DNA of 64,000 nt, from positions 357,540-421,539 of the forward strand of contig CALXKL010000001.1 in the NCBI GenBank assembly GCA_944388965.1, read 5' to 3'. This stretch comes from an uncultured Spirochaetales bacterium (GTDB taxonomy: Bacteria; Spirochaetota; Spirochaetia; Sphaerochaetales; Sphaerochaetaceae). The notes under the pieces are model-generated. The model was not told the DNA's origin. It made no database searches and saw only the letters and a list, made by a program, of their open reading frames with translations. Shown here one piece after another: positions 44,125 through 51,660 of the stretch (position 1 is the first letter of the stretch; each line of letters starts with the position of its first letter). A program made the translations under genes and the position numbers.

Positions 44125-46788
44125 TCAGACTTCTTCCTTCCAGGGTCTTCCGTAGAAGGAGTCGAGGTACAGCTGCTTGATCTGGCTGATCAGCGGGTAG
44201 CGCGGGTTGCTTCCCGTGCACTGGTCGTCGAACGCCTTGACGCTCAGCTCGTCCACGACTGCGAGGAACTCCTTCTCGTCGACTCCCCACTCCTGGATCG
44301 AGGAGGGGACGTTGAGGTCCTTCTTGAGCTTCTCGATTCCCTCGATGAGAGCATCGACCTTCTGGTCCATCGTCATGCCGGGCTTGATGTCGATGTAGTT
44401 GCCGTTTGGCGTGTCGTTGCACTTCATGGCGACATAGTCGGCTGCCCTGGCGTAGCGGCTGGTGACCGAAGGATACTCGTACTGCGGGAAGCTGGCCTGC
44501 TTGGTCGGGTTGTCGTTCCTGTTGAAGCGGATGACGTTGGTCAGCAGGAGCGCGTTCGCCATTCCGTGAGGAACGTGGAACTGTGCACCGAGCTTGTGGG
44601 CCATTGAGTGGCACACGCCGAGGAATGCGTTGGAGAACGCCATGCCGGCCATCGTGGATGCGTTGTGCACCTTCTCGCGGGCCTTGATGTTCGTTCCGTC
44701 GGCATACGCCTGGGGCAGGTACTTGAAGATCAGCCTGGTGGCTTCAAGCGCAAGACCGTTGGTGTAGTCCGTGCTCATGGAGGAGACCAGGGCCTCGAGC
44801 GCATGGGTCAGGACGTCGATGCCGCAGCTTGCCGTGAGTCCCTTGGGCTGTCCGACGGCCAGCTCGCTGTCGACGATCGCCATGCTCGGGGTGAGGGCGT
44901 AGTCCGCGATCGCCCACTTCATGCCGGTGTTCTCGTCGGTGATGATGGCGAACGGAGTGACCTCGGAGCCCGTACCCGAAGTGGTCGGGATACATACCAG
45001 CTCCGCCTTCTTGCCCATGTTCGGGAAGTTGTAGATCCTCTTGCGGATGTCCATGAACCTCAGGGCGAGACCCTCGAAGGACACTTCCGGATGCTCATAC
45101 AGCAGCCAGATGATCTTCGCCGCATCCATCGGGGATCCACCGCCGACCGCGATGATGACATCCGGGTTGTATGCATTGACAAGCTGCATGGCCATGTTGA
45201 TCGTTCCCAGCGTGGGATCCGGCTTGACCTGGTGGAAGACCTCGGTCTCCACGCCCATCGCATCAAGCTGGTCGGTGATCCTGTCGATCATGCCGGACGA
45301 GAAGAGGAAGCTGTCGGTGACGATGAATGCCTTCTTCTTGTGCTCCAGCTCCTGAAGAGCCACGGGAAGACAGCCGTACTTGAAATATACCTTTGGCGGC
45401 AGACGGAACCACAGCATGTTCTCTCTCCTCTTTGCAAGTGTCTTGACGTTGAGCAGATGCTTCGGGCCGACGTTCTCCGAGATGGAGTTGTTGCCCCACG
45501 ATCCGCATCCGAGCGTGAGGCTCGGCTCGAGGCGGAAGTTGTAGATGTCGCCGATGGCTCCCTGGCTTGCCGGCATGTTGATCAGGATTCTGCTGGTCTT
45601 GACCGCCTTGCCATAGGCATCGACCTTGTCCTTCTCCTTCTCGTCGATGTAGAGGACGGAGGTGTGGCCGAAACCGCCAAGGGCGATCAGGCGTGCCGCC
45701 ATGTCGGCGCCTTCGCCGAAGTTGCCGCACTTGTACATTCCAAGGACAGGGGAGAGCTTCTCATGTGCGAAGGGCTCCTCGACTGCGACCTTGCTGACCT
45801 CTCCGATGAGGACCTTGGTCTTGGGATCGACCTCGAATCCGGCGATCTTCGCGATTGTGCTTGCAGGCTGTCCGACTATCTTCGGGTTGACCGTGCCGCG
45901 CTGCGGGTCGAGGATGATCGGGCTGAGCTTGGCCATCTCCTCCTTGTTGAGGAAGTGGGCACCCATGGCCTTGAACTCCTTCTTGACCTCGTCGTAGATG
46001 TCCTTGTGGACGATGATCGCCTGCTCGCTGGCGCATACGACGCCGTTGTCGAAGGTCTTCGACATCAGGATCGAGGCGACCGCCATCTTGATGTTGGCGC
46101 TCTTGTCGATGAGGGCGGGGGTGTTTCCTGCACCGACGCCGATTGCAGGCTTTCCGGAGGAGTAGGCGCTCTTGACCATTCCCGGACCGCCCGTGGCAAG
46201 GATCAGGTTCACCAGCGGATGGTGCATGAGGAAGTCCGTCTTGTCCATCGTGGGCTCGTCGATCCAGGCGACGATGTCCTCGGGGGCTCCTGCCGCGACG
46301 GCTGCGTCACGGACGATGCGTGCGGCATCGCAGGTGCACTTCTTCGCCCTGGGATGCGGGCTGAAGATGATCGCGTTCCTCGTCTTGAGGGCGATGAGGG
46401 ACTTGAAGATGGCCGTACTGGTCGGGTTGGTGGTCGGGATGATGCCGCAGATGACTCCCTTGGGCTCCGCGATCTTCTCGATTCCGAATCCGGTATCCTC
46501 CTCGATGATGCCGCATGTCTTGTCATCCTTGTACTTGTGGAAGATGTACTCTGCGGCGAAGTGGTTCTTGATGACCTTGTCCTCGATGATGCCCATTCCC
46601 GTCTCCTGTACGGCATCCTGTGCCAGGGAGATTCGGGCATTGTTGGCTGCGATGGCTGCTGCGCGGAAGATCTTGTCGACCTGCTCCTGTGAATAGGAGG
46701 CGTAGATGGTCTGGGCGCGCTTGACCTTCTCGATCAGTTCCTGGAGTTCCTTCTGTCCGGGAAACGTTTCGGTGTTTACACTGGCCAT
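44125..46788 (-). CDS. adhE: Bifunctional aldehyde-alcohol dehydrogenase
   Basis: The 887-residue protein has an N-terminal CoA-acylating aldehyde dehydrogenase (active-site Cys in FDNGVVCASEQ, TGGPGMVKSAYSSG for NAD) and a C-terminal iron-dependent alcohol dehydrogenase (GGGSPMDAAKIIW, TTSGTGSEVTPFAII, CHSMAHKLGAQFHVPHGMAN with the metal histidines). It turns acetyl-CoA into ethanol and regenerates NAD, the usual fermentation end point. AAGGAG lies before the ATG, and a TTGACT/GATAAT promoter lies upstream. Full length with no disruption. Confidence 0.96.
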   Translation of the reverse strand: MASVNTETFPGQKELQELIEKVKRAQTIYASYSQEQVDKIFRAAAIAANNARISLAQDAVQETGMGIIEDKVIKNHFAAEYIFHKYKDDKTCGIIEEDTGFGIEKIAEPKGVICGIIPTTNPTSTAIFKSLIALKTRNAIIFSPHPRAKKCTCDAARIVRDAAVAAGAPEDIVAWIDEPTMDKTDFLMHHPLVNLILATGGPGMVKSAYSSGKPAIGVGAGNTPALIDKSANIKMAVASILMSKTFDNGVVCASEQAIIVHKDIYDEVKKEFKAMGAHFLNKEEMAKLSPIILDPQRGTVNPKIVGQPASTIAKIAGFEVDPKTKVLIGEVSKVAVEEPFAHEKLSPVLGMYKCGNFGEGADMAARLIALGGFGHTSVLYIDEKEKDKVDAYGKAVKTSRILINMPASQGAIGDIYNFRLEPSLTLGCGSWGNNSISENVGPKHLLNVKTLAKRRENMLWFRLPPKVYFKYGCLPVALQELEHKKKAFIVTDSFLFSSGMIDRITDQLDAMGVETEVFHQVKPDPTLGTINMAMQLVNAYNPDVIIAVGGGSPMDAAKIIWLLYEHPEVSFEGLALRFMDIRKRIYNFPNMGKKAELVCIPTTSGTGSEVTPFAIITDENTGMKWAIADYALTPSMAIVDSELAVGQPKGLTASCGIDVLTHALEALVSSMSTDYTNGLALEATRLIFKYLPQAYADGTNIKAREKVHNASTMAGMAFSNAFLGVCHSMAHKLGAQFHVPHGMANALLLTNVIRFNRNDNPTKQASFPQYEYPSVTSRYARAADYVAMKCNDTPNGNYIDIKPGMTMDQKVDALIEGIEKLKKDLNVPSSIQEWGVDEKEFLAVVDELSVKAFDDQCTGSNPRYPLISQIKQLYLDSFYGRPWKEEV

Positions 46789-46821
46789 TTGTTGTTCTCC
46801 TTGTGGTTATGTTCAATTTGG

Positions 46822-46851
46822 ATTATCGGAGTGGAAGTCGAATCTAGTCAA
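46822..46851 (-). promoter_or_regulatory. adhE promoter
   Basis: On the minus strand TTGACT (46846-46851) and GATAAT (46822-46827) are 18 bases apart, with a leader of about 27 bases containing AAGGAG. A weak Rex-like palindrome (TTGTAAATCATGAACTTG, 46860-46877) lies just upstream. The remainder of the 46789-47067 gap is AT-rich and shows no gene. Confidence 0.5.
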
Positions 46852-47067
46852 GCAAAGTCTTGTAAATCATGAACTTGTCCCTTTTTCATGCCTATTTTGC
46901 GCTATGGTTCGACGGATAAAGATCAAGTCGGGATATTAAAGTGAACATTGGAATATTAAATCGTCAAAACGGTGCAATCATATCCTTTTCATGTGCTCTT
47001 ATGCAGAGTTAAAATTACGCTCTTGTCCGTTGTATGGCGGTTTTTCCTTGCCGGTATGAATTTCCTC

Positions 47068-48111
47068 TCAGATCAGATTCGATATCGCCGACAGCACGAT
47101 AAGAAGCATGCATACCGTGACGGTCTTCCGCGTCGAGACTTCCTCTTTTCCTGCAGGAGTGCAGGGGAAAGCGTCCACTGCAAGCGTGGCCGCGATCCTG
47201 GTCCGGATGCCGCCAGCGGTCTCGACGAAGACGGAAGACAGTCGTCCATAGGCTGCAAGCGACCTTGCCACGATTCCGTTCATCGGAATCGGCATGGCCG
47301 CGATGCCCTGGCTGAGGGCGACGAGAGACGACAGTCTCAGGGCTCTCGCGATGCCGTCCTCCAGCGCACCTGCGGTCACGAAGGAGAACAGCACTCTGCC
47401 GGAAGGCGAGAGAAGGTTGAACAGTATGACCGTGATGATCGAGACGATGTAGAAGCCGGGGCGTATCCTCCTGCCGCACATGTGGCAGAAGAGGAGCGAG
47501 AGTGCGAACGTAGCTGTCAGAAAGGCCACGTCCTCCGTCAGGGCGATGGCGACTATGGCCAGGGCAGGGGGAAGCAGAGTCAGCCATGTTGCCGGCTTCT
47601 CCTGGCATCCATCATCGAATTCCACCTGCCGTGCCGGCTCGAGGACATAGGCGAGGGCGGCGATGACGATGCCGCTTGCGATGTTGAAGGCAAGCATCAG
47701 TGGCATCAGCCTGAGGACGGTATCCGTCAGGAAGAGCGATGATGCGACAAGCTGCGATGCACCTGATGCAATGGAGCCGAGGGTGGAGTGGGACCAAAGC
47801 GTGCTCCATCGGCCGAGCAGTCTATGGGAGGCCAGCATCACGATGGCGCTTGCCGCCGTGCCGGCCAGCGAGACTATGGCATACGGCGAGAAGAGCAGTC
47901 CCGACATGAGGGAAGATGTGACCCACTTGAGGGCGGCCAGCAGGAGATAGTCTCTGGCGGAGAGCCTGTCCAGCGCCCACAGCAGAGCCAGGTTGGCCAG
48001 TCCAAGCCTGAGGAACGGTATGGCATGTGGAAGGCTGGACTCTATCGTCGAGAGCGTCAGCGCCAGTGCCGCGAGGTATGCGACAAGGGATGTGTCAGTA
48101 CGTCGCCGCAT
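47068..48111 (-). CDS. Gx transporter family membrane protein with C-terminal T-component-like region
   Basis: The 347-residue protein begins LVAYLAALALTLSTIESSLPHAIPFLRLGLANL, the signature of the Gx/heptaprenyl-diphosphate-synthase-component-I family, with five to six membrane segments. The second half (FYIVSIITVILFNLLSPSGRVLF and EDGIARALRLSSLVALSQGIAAM) resembles the membrane and coupling part of an ECF transporter T component, which suggests a fused S and T unit. No ATPase is adjacent. It overlaps the upstream NusG-domain-II gene by 17 bases, a neighbour pair seen in spirochaetes and some Firmicutes. GGAGG lies 8 bases before its ATG. The substrate is unknown. Confidence 0.75.
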   Translation of the reverse strand: MRRRTDTSLVAYLAALALTLSTIESSLPHAIPFLRLGLANLALLWALDRLSARDYLLLAALKWVTSSLMSGLLFSPYAIVSLAGTAASAIVMLASHRLLGRWSTLWSHSTLGSIASGASQLVASSLFLTDTVLRLMPLMLAFNIASGIVIAALAYVLEPARQVEFDDGCQEKPATWLTLLPPALAIVAIALTEDVAFLTATFALSLLFCHMCGRRIRPGFYIVSIITVILFNLLSPSGRVLFSFVTAGALEDGIARALRLSSLVALSQGIAAMPIPMNGIVARSLAAYGRLSSVFVETAGGIRTRIAATLAVDAFPCTPAGKEEVSTRKTVTVCMLLIVLSAISNLI

Positions 48112-48454
48112 CGACTTGTCCTCCGTTTCCCTCAATCGACACCGTGACCCTGTTGGGCAGACATACGACAGTCTGCGGGTAGCGGGAGATAGACGAGTGC
48201 ATGCATGTACCGTTCGGGCAGTCCGAGTCCACGATCGAGGCATGACCGTCATGTATCTCTATCGTCGTCCGGCCGACCGGTCCGGAGACGGTCAGCGTCC
48301 TCTCGTCGCCCAGCGGGTATAGGAAGGTCCCCTCGTCGCATGTGACCTTGACCATTCCTCCTTGGGAGGAAGGCTGCATGAACAGCACGGCGCACAGCAC
48401 GATGGCCAGCAGTATGATCAGCACGTCAAGGATCCGGGGTTGTGCGGGTTTCAC
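48095..48454 (-). CDS. NusG domain II-containing membrane-anchored protein
   Basis: The 119-residue protein has one N-terminal membrane helix (LDVLIILLAIVLCAVLFM) followed by a small beta domain (VKVTCDEGTFLYPLGDERTLTVSG) ending with DSDCPNGTCMHSSISRYPQTVVCLPNRVTVSIEG. The conserved DCP-x-x-C and VCLPNR strings are those of NusG-domain-II proteins. It is exported and membrane-tethered, with conserved cysteines. Its usual neighbour, the Gx transporter gene, follows, so a shared envelope or transport role is likely. The start overlaps the RlmI-like gene by four bases. Confidence 0.8.
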   Translation of the reverse strand: MKPAQPRILDVLIILLAIVLCAVLFMQPSSQGGMVKVTCDEGTFLYPLGDERTLTVSGPVGRTTIEIHDGHASIVDSDCPNGTCMHSSISRYPQTVVCLPNRVTVSIEGNGGQVDAATY

Positions 48455-49665
48455 TTCACGACTCTGTAGACGAAACCTTTCAGGTATTCGGTCTCGGGAA
48501 GCGAGAGCCTCACAGGATGGTCGGCTCCTGCCGACAGCTGCTCGAGGATCTGGATGTCGACATGCGCATCGGCCGCAGCCCAGGCGATCGCCATGCGGAA
48601 ATCCTCACGGCTCACGGAACCGGAACACGAGAACGACGCGACGATGCCTCCTGCGGCGATCTTCTCCATTGCCAGCCTGTTGATGTCCTTGTAGCCCTTC
48701 ATCGCCTCCTTGATATGGCTTCGGGAGGGGGCGAGCTTGGGCGGATCCAGTATGATCATGTCGGCCTGTCCCTCCTCGAGCTGCCTGAGGAACGTGAACA
48801 CGTCGGCCTTCATCGTGGCGACCCTGTCTCTGGACGAGGGCGGGAGGGATTCCCTGTCCTCGTTGAGGTGTATCTGGTAGAGAAGGTGCCTGAGCACGGT
48901 CTCGGACGAGTCGACTGCAAGCACGCTTTCGGCTCCACCTCTCAGGCAGTGGAGGGTGAACGCCCCTGTGAACGAGCACACGTCAAACACCTTTCTGCCA
49001 CGTGCATAGCGCTCGATGATGTTCCTGTTGTCTCTCTGGTCGCAGTAGAATCCGCTCTTCTGGCCGATTCCGGAGTCGATCGCATACCAGATCCCGCTCT
49101 CGCGGAACAGCACCTGGTCGACAGGCGTCACCTCGTTCCCGTTCCTGTCGATGCTTCTGGTGAAGCTCCTGAGGCCCTCCAGTCCAGCATGTGTCCTGTC
49201 GACGGAGATGAAGACATGCTCGATGTCGCAGACGTCGAAGAGCGTCTTCCAGATCGTTTCAAGGTGATCGGCCGCATAGCGGGAGGATATTATGACTCTG
49301 GCCTCGCGCTCATAACGGTCGACGACGAGACCCGGGATGAAGTCCGCTTCCCCGTGGACGAGACGGATGGCGCTGGTGTCTTCTCCTACGAGGTCCTTTC
49401 TCGTCTCGACCGCCTTCGCGATCGTCTTCTTCAGCCACTCGTCATCGGGTATGACATCCTCGTCCCAGCTGAGAAGATGAAGCACCGTATGGCTCTTCAT
49501 GTCCAGCCATCCGTATGCGATGAAGAGTCCCGCCTCTGACACGACCGTGGCGAGTCCCGCATCGGTGAATGCCGGTGAAGTCTTCCCGATGGCCCCCGAG
49601 AACACCCAGGGGTTGTGCTTGAGGAGGATCGCCTCCTTTCCCTTTGCTATCGTGACGGTGTACAT
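48451..49665 (-). CDS. rlmI: RlmI-like 23S rRNA cytosine-C5 methyltransferase
   Basis: The protein, about 404 residues, begins with a PUA domain (LLKHNPWVFSGAIGKTS) and has a class I methyltransferase: KVFDVCSFTGAFTLHCLRGGA for SAM, FLRQLEEGQADMIILDPPKLA as motif IV, and SFSCSGSVSREDFRMAI with the catalytic Cys of m5C enzymes. It should methylate a cytosine of 23S rRNA (E. coli C1962 for RlmI). ATG 49663-49665 fits homologues and has GGCAGG upstream; ATG 49681-49683 adds six residues and would sit almost at the start of a transcript from the TTGTCT/TAGGAT promoter at 49693-49722. Confidence 0.82.
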   Translation of the reverse strand: MYTVTIAKGKEAILLKHNPWVFSGAIGKTSPAFTDAGLATVVSEAGLFIAYGWLDMKSHTVLHLLSWDEDVIPDDEWLKKTIAKAVETRKDLVGEDTSAIRLVHGEADFIPGLVVDRYEREARVIISSRYAADHLETIWKTLFDVCDIEHVFISVDRTHAGLEGLRSFTRSIDRNGNEVTPVDQVLFRESGIWYAIDSGIGQKSGFYCDQRDNRNIIERYARGRKVFDVCSFTGAFTLHCLRGGAESVLAVDSSETVLRHLLYQIHLNEDRESLPPSSRDRVATMKADVFTFLRQLEEGQADMIILDPPKLAPSRSHIKEAMKGYKDINRLAMEKIAAGGIVASFSCSGSVSREDFRMAIAWAAADAHVDIQILEQLSAGADHPVRLSLPETEYLKGFVYRVVK

Positions 49666-49692
49666 TTTTCTGCCTGCCCTCATCGGTGAACA

Positions 49693-49722
49693 ATCCTAAT
49701 GCAACGCAGATGGTAGAGACAA
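49693..49722 (-). promoter_or_regulatory. RlmI-like gene promoter
   Basis: On the minus strand TTGTCT (49717-49722) and TAGGAT (49693-49698) are separated by 18 bases. The -10 box ends 9 bases before ATG 49683, so this start would be nearly leaderless. Confidence 0.45.
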
Positions 49723-49725
49723 GCA

Positions 49726-50682
49726 TCAGGTTCGTCTCTTGAATTCGTTCGACTTGATGAGTGTAGTCAGATTCTCGATAGTGACATGTTCGGGGAATCC
49801 GAGACGTTGGCAATCGATGTTGAATGTGTCAGCCATCAGTATAAGTTGTGTGAGGAAACGTCTTTTCCTGTCGCTTTCACCAATTCTGTCGCACAGATAG
49901 CACAGCGCGACCATGACATTGTACAGGCCATTCCTTTCGCTTGTGGCGAAAAGACTGCCATAGATGCCGCCATCAAACCTGTGTGGAATCCTGAATCCAC
50001 CTGGAATATGCACTCCAAGAAGCCTGTTGTGATGAGCACACCGGTTTCTGACAAGCACAATGAAGCGTATCCAGGACTCGAGAACCGGCGCTTGGACGCC
50101 GTAATGTGACGCAATCTCCTTTTTATCGAAGGCCTTCAGACAAATACCGTATATTCTGGACAGTTCTCCTAGTGACATGATCTCGACGATCATCCAGATT
50201 GGTGGAAGTGGATTGGAATAATGTTCATGGAACTTCTTGATGAAAATGTCTTTCGAATGATGGACTGCACCATGGATTCTTCCAAGCACCTCTGCATGGG
50301 CATCGCAGCTGCAGTCGAAATCATCAATGCCATACGGAAACGGACCATGGTTTCTGGCAAGGACATTCGCCATGACAGACCGGAATGAAAGCTCGAAAAT
50401 CTCGATGAGCTCGAATATGGCATGGCGAAGAAGGCTGTCTCCTCTGTAGTCATTCCATATGTATCTGAAGGATGTCTGACATCTGAAACGATGTTCTGGA
50501 TACAGCCGGCTCTCGTAATATTCGAACCAGTAGCCTTCAAGCCTGAAATAGTTGTTGTTCCTGAGAATCGTCTTGATGCATGATTTGTCAAGACCATCGT
50601 CGAAGTTCATGCCCCTGGCACGAAGAATCATGAATTGCTCATCGATCGTGGTCGCGGGCTTGGTGAAAGAACTTTTCTTCAT
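49726..50682 (-). CDS. abiF: AbiF/AbiD-type Abi_2 family HEPN ribonuclease toxin
   Basis: The 318-residue protein matches the Abi_2 family: TKPATTIDEQFMILRARGM, then YFRLEGYWFEYY, FRYIWNDYRGDSLLRHAIFELIEIFELSFRS, and PIWMIVEIMSLGELSRIY, then VLVRNRCAHHNRLLG, which holds the HEPN R-x4-H catalytic motif (Arg212, His217). AbiF proteins are abortive-infection ribonucleases, and AbiF is linked in the literature to a small RNA antitoxin and to the origin of Cas13. AGGGG sits before ATG 50680-50682. The gene is clearly lower in GC than its neighbours, pointing to horizontal transfer. A structured RNA with its own terminator is directly upstream. Confidence 0.85.
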   Translation of the reverse strand: MKKSSFTKPATTIDEQFMILRARGMNFDDGLDKSCIKTILRNNNYFRLEGYWFEYYESRLYPEHRFRCQTSFRYIWNDYRGDSLLRHAIFELIEIFELSFRSVMANVLARNHGPFPYGIDDFDCSCDAHAEVLGRIHGAVHHSKDIFIKKFHEHYSNPLPPIWMIVEIMSLGELSRIYGICLKAFDKKEIASHYGVQAPVLESWIRFIVLVRNRCAHHNRLLGVHIPGGFRIPHRFDGGIYGSLFATSERNGLYNVMVALCYLCDRIGESDRKRRFLTQLILMADTFNIDCQRLGFPEHVTIENLTTLIKSNEFKRRT

Positions 50683-50693
50683 GTTAGCCCCTG

Positions 50694-50758
50694 AAAAAAA
50701 ACTGGCCACCACATTTGGGGATAACCGAAAGCCCGGTCATAGCCCTGGGTGACACTCT
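50694..50758 (-). ncRNA. Candidate AbiF-associated small antitoxin RNA
   Basis: Transcription from the promoter at 50766-50795 would start near 50758 and end in eight U residues (50694-50701). The 65-nt RNA folds into an inner hairpin, AUGACCG with CGGUUAU (7 bp with one G-U, 6-base loop GGCUUU; genomic 50734-50740 and 50721-50727), enclosed by GUCACC paired with GGUGGC (genomic 50748-50753 and 50705-50710). The outer stem is followed by CAG and U8, a rho-independent terminator. The AbiF ribosome binding site and ATG come just after it, so AbiF needs readthrough. This agrees with the conserved abiF RNA motif reported upstream of Abi_2 genes; homology is inferred from position and shape, not from a covariance search. 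Confidence 0.65.
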
Positions 50759-50765
50759 CATTCAT

Positions 50766-50795
50766 ACTATAATGACAGAAACTTGATACTGTCAA
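50766..50795 (-). promoter_or_regulatory. Strong promoter of the AbiF small RNA
   Basis: On the minus strand TTGACA (50790-50795) and TATAGT (50766-50771) are separated by 18 bases. The perfect -35 box suits an abundant small RNA. Confidence 0.7.
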
Positions 50796-50851
50796 CATTA
50801 TCCTGGCGTTTTCCATGCGAATGTTCATGGCTGAAAGCGTACAGGATAATG
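50796..50851. repeat. Long imperfect inverted repeat upstream of the AbiF locus
   Basis: CATTATCCTG (50796-50805) is an exact inverted repeat of CAGGATAATG (50842-50851). Between them GCG-TTT pairs with AAA-G-CG, and CCATG (50813-50817) pairs with CATGG (50826-50830) around an 8-base loop, with small bulges. The almost continuous 56-base hairpin abuts the -35 box of the small RNA. It could be an operator, a mobile-element end or another structured RNA. Confidence 0.6.
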
Positions 50852-50997
50852 CATGATTATTCAACATAAATTATTACATTGTAAGGAATTAACAACACAA
50901 TATATACATAAATGGCTTTAGTAATATATGCTTTTATCAAATAGAGCCTTTAGTATATCATTGATAGCTGTAAAACCACTCGGAAGACGGGGGATGA
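50852..50997. other. AT-rich intergenic tract between AbiF locus and HAD gene
   Basis: The 146-base tract is far more AT-rich than the rest of the window (TATATACATAAATG, AATATATGCTTTTATC) and has no gene. It has repeated CTTTAGTA at 50916-50923 and 50948-50955. It marks one edge of the probably imported AbiF segment; a promoter for the HAD gene cannot be picked confidently. Confidence 0.5.
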
Positions 50998-51660
50998 ATG
51001 ACGATGAAGGGACTTCTGTTCGACCTCGACGGGACGCTCGTCGACACGCTCGAGGACATCAGGGCGGCGCTGAACCATGTGCTTGGAATGTGCTATGCCA
51101 GACCGATCGACGAGGCCGAATGCAGGGCCGTGGTCGGACATGGACTGCGCAAGGCCCTCCGCGATGCGCTGTGGTATTCGGGCAGCGCCTATCCACAGGA
51201 CGAGTTCGAGATCCTGTACAGCGAACTGGTGAGGTTCTATGGCGACCATGCATGCGTACACTCAAAGATCTACGATGGAATCCCATCACTGCTGAGTGCG
51301 GCCAGGGACAGGGGCCTGAAGCTGGGCGTGCTGTCCAACAAGGCGGATCCTCTTGTTCAGGAGATAGTCTCGACGCTCTTTCCTGCAGGCACCTTCGACT
51401 TCGTCCACGGTCTTGTGGAAGGAGAGAAGCCGAAACCTGAAAATAATGCGATCCAGGGCTTCATCGGTCTTTGCAATGGGCAAGAAGGTGATGTTACAAT
51501 CATCGGTGACAGCGAAGTGGACTGGCAGACGGCCCTAAGGGCGGGGTGCCGGTACATCGTGGTCTCGTATGGATACAGGACGCGCGAGGAGCTGTCGAAG
51601 TCAGGTGTCGACGTGATCGCAGACACGACAGGGGAGGTTGAAGACAGGCTATGGAAATGA
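50998..51660 (+). CDS. HAD-family hydrolase, phosphoglycolate-phosphatase-like
   Basis: The 220-residue protein has KGLLFDLDGTLVDTLEDI (motif I, nucleophile Asp), GVLSNKADP (motif II), GEKPKPENNAIQ (motif III Lys) and IIGDSEVDWQTALRAG (motif IV). The helical cap between motifs I and II matches the Gph group. It hydrolyses small phosphate esters such as phosphoglycolate; the exact substrate is not decided. GGGGGA precedes ATG 50998; ATG 51004 is also possible. The end overlaps the phospho-sugar mutase gene by 10 bases. Confidence 0.85.
   Translation: MTMKGLLFDLDGTLVDTLEDIRAALNHVLGMCYARPIDEAECRAVVGHGLRKALRDALWYSGSAYPQDEFEILYSELVRFYGDHACVHSKIYDGIPSLLSAARDRGLKLGVLSNKADPLVQEIVSTLFPAGTFDFVHGLVEGEKPKPENNAIQGFIGLCNGQEGDVTIIGDSEVDWQTALRAGCRYIVVSYGYRTREELSKSGVDVIADTTGEVEDRLWK

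Noticed and set aside
44608..46692. A 694-codon plus-strand frame opposite adhE.
   Set aside because: adhE is unmistakable on the minus strand; the opposite frame has no start signal and no recognisable domain.
46860..46877. A Rex-like redox operator upstream of adhE.
   Set aside because: Only the left half matches the TTGTTAA-type half site well; the right half matches about four of seven positions. Listed only as a weak possibility within the promoter entry.
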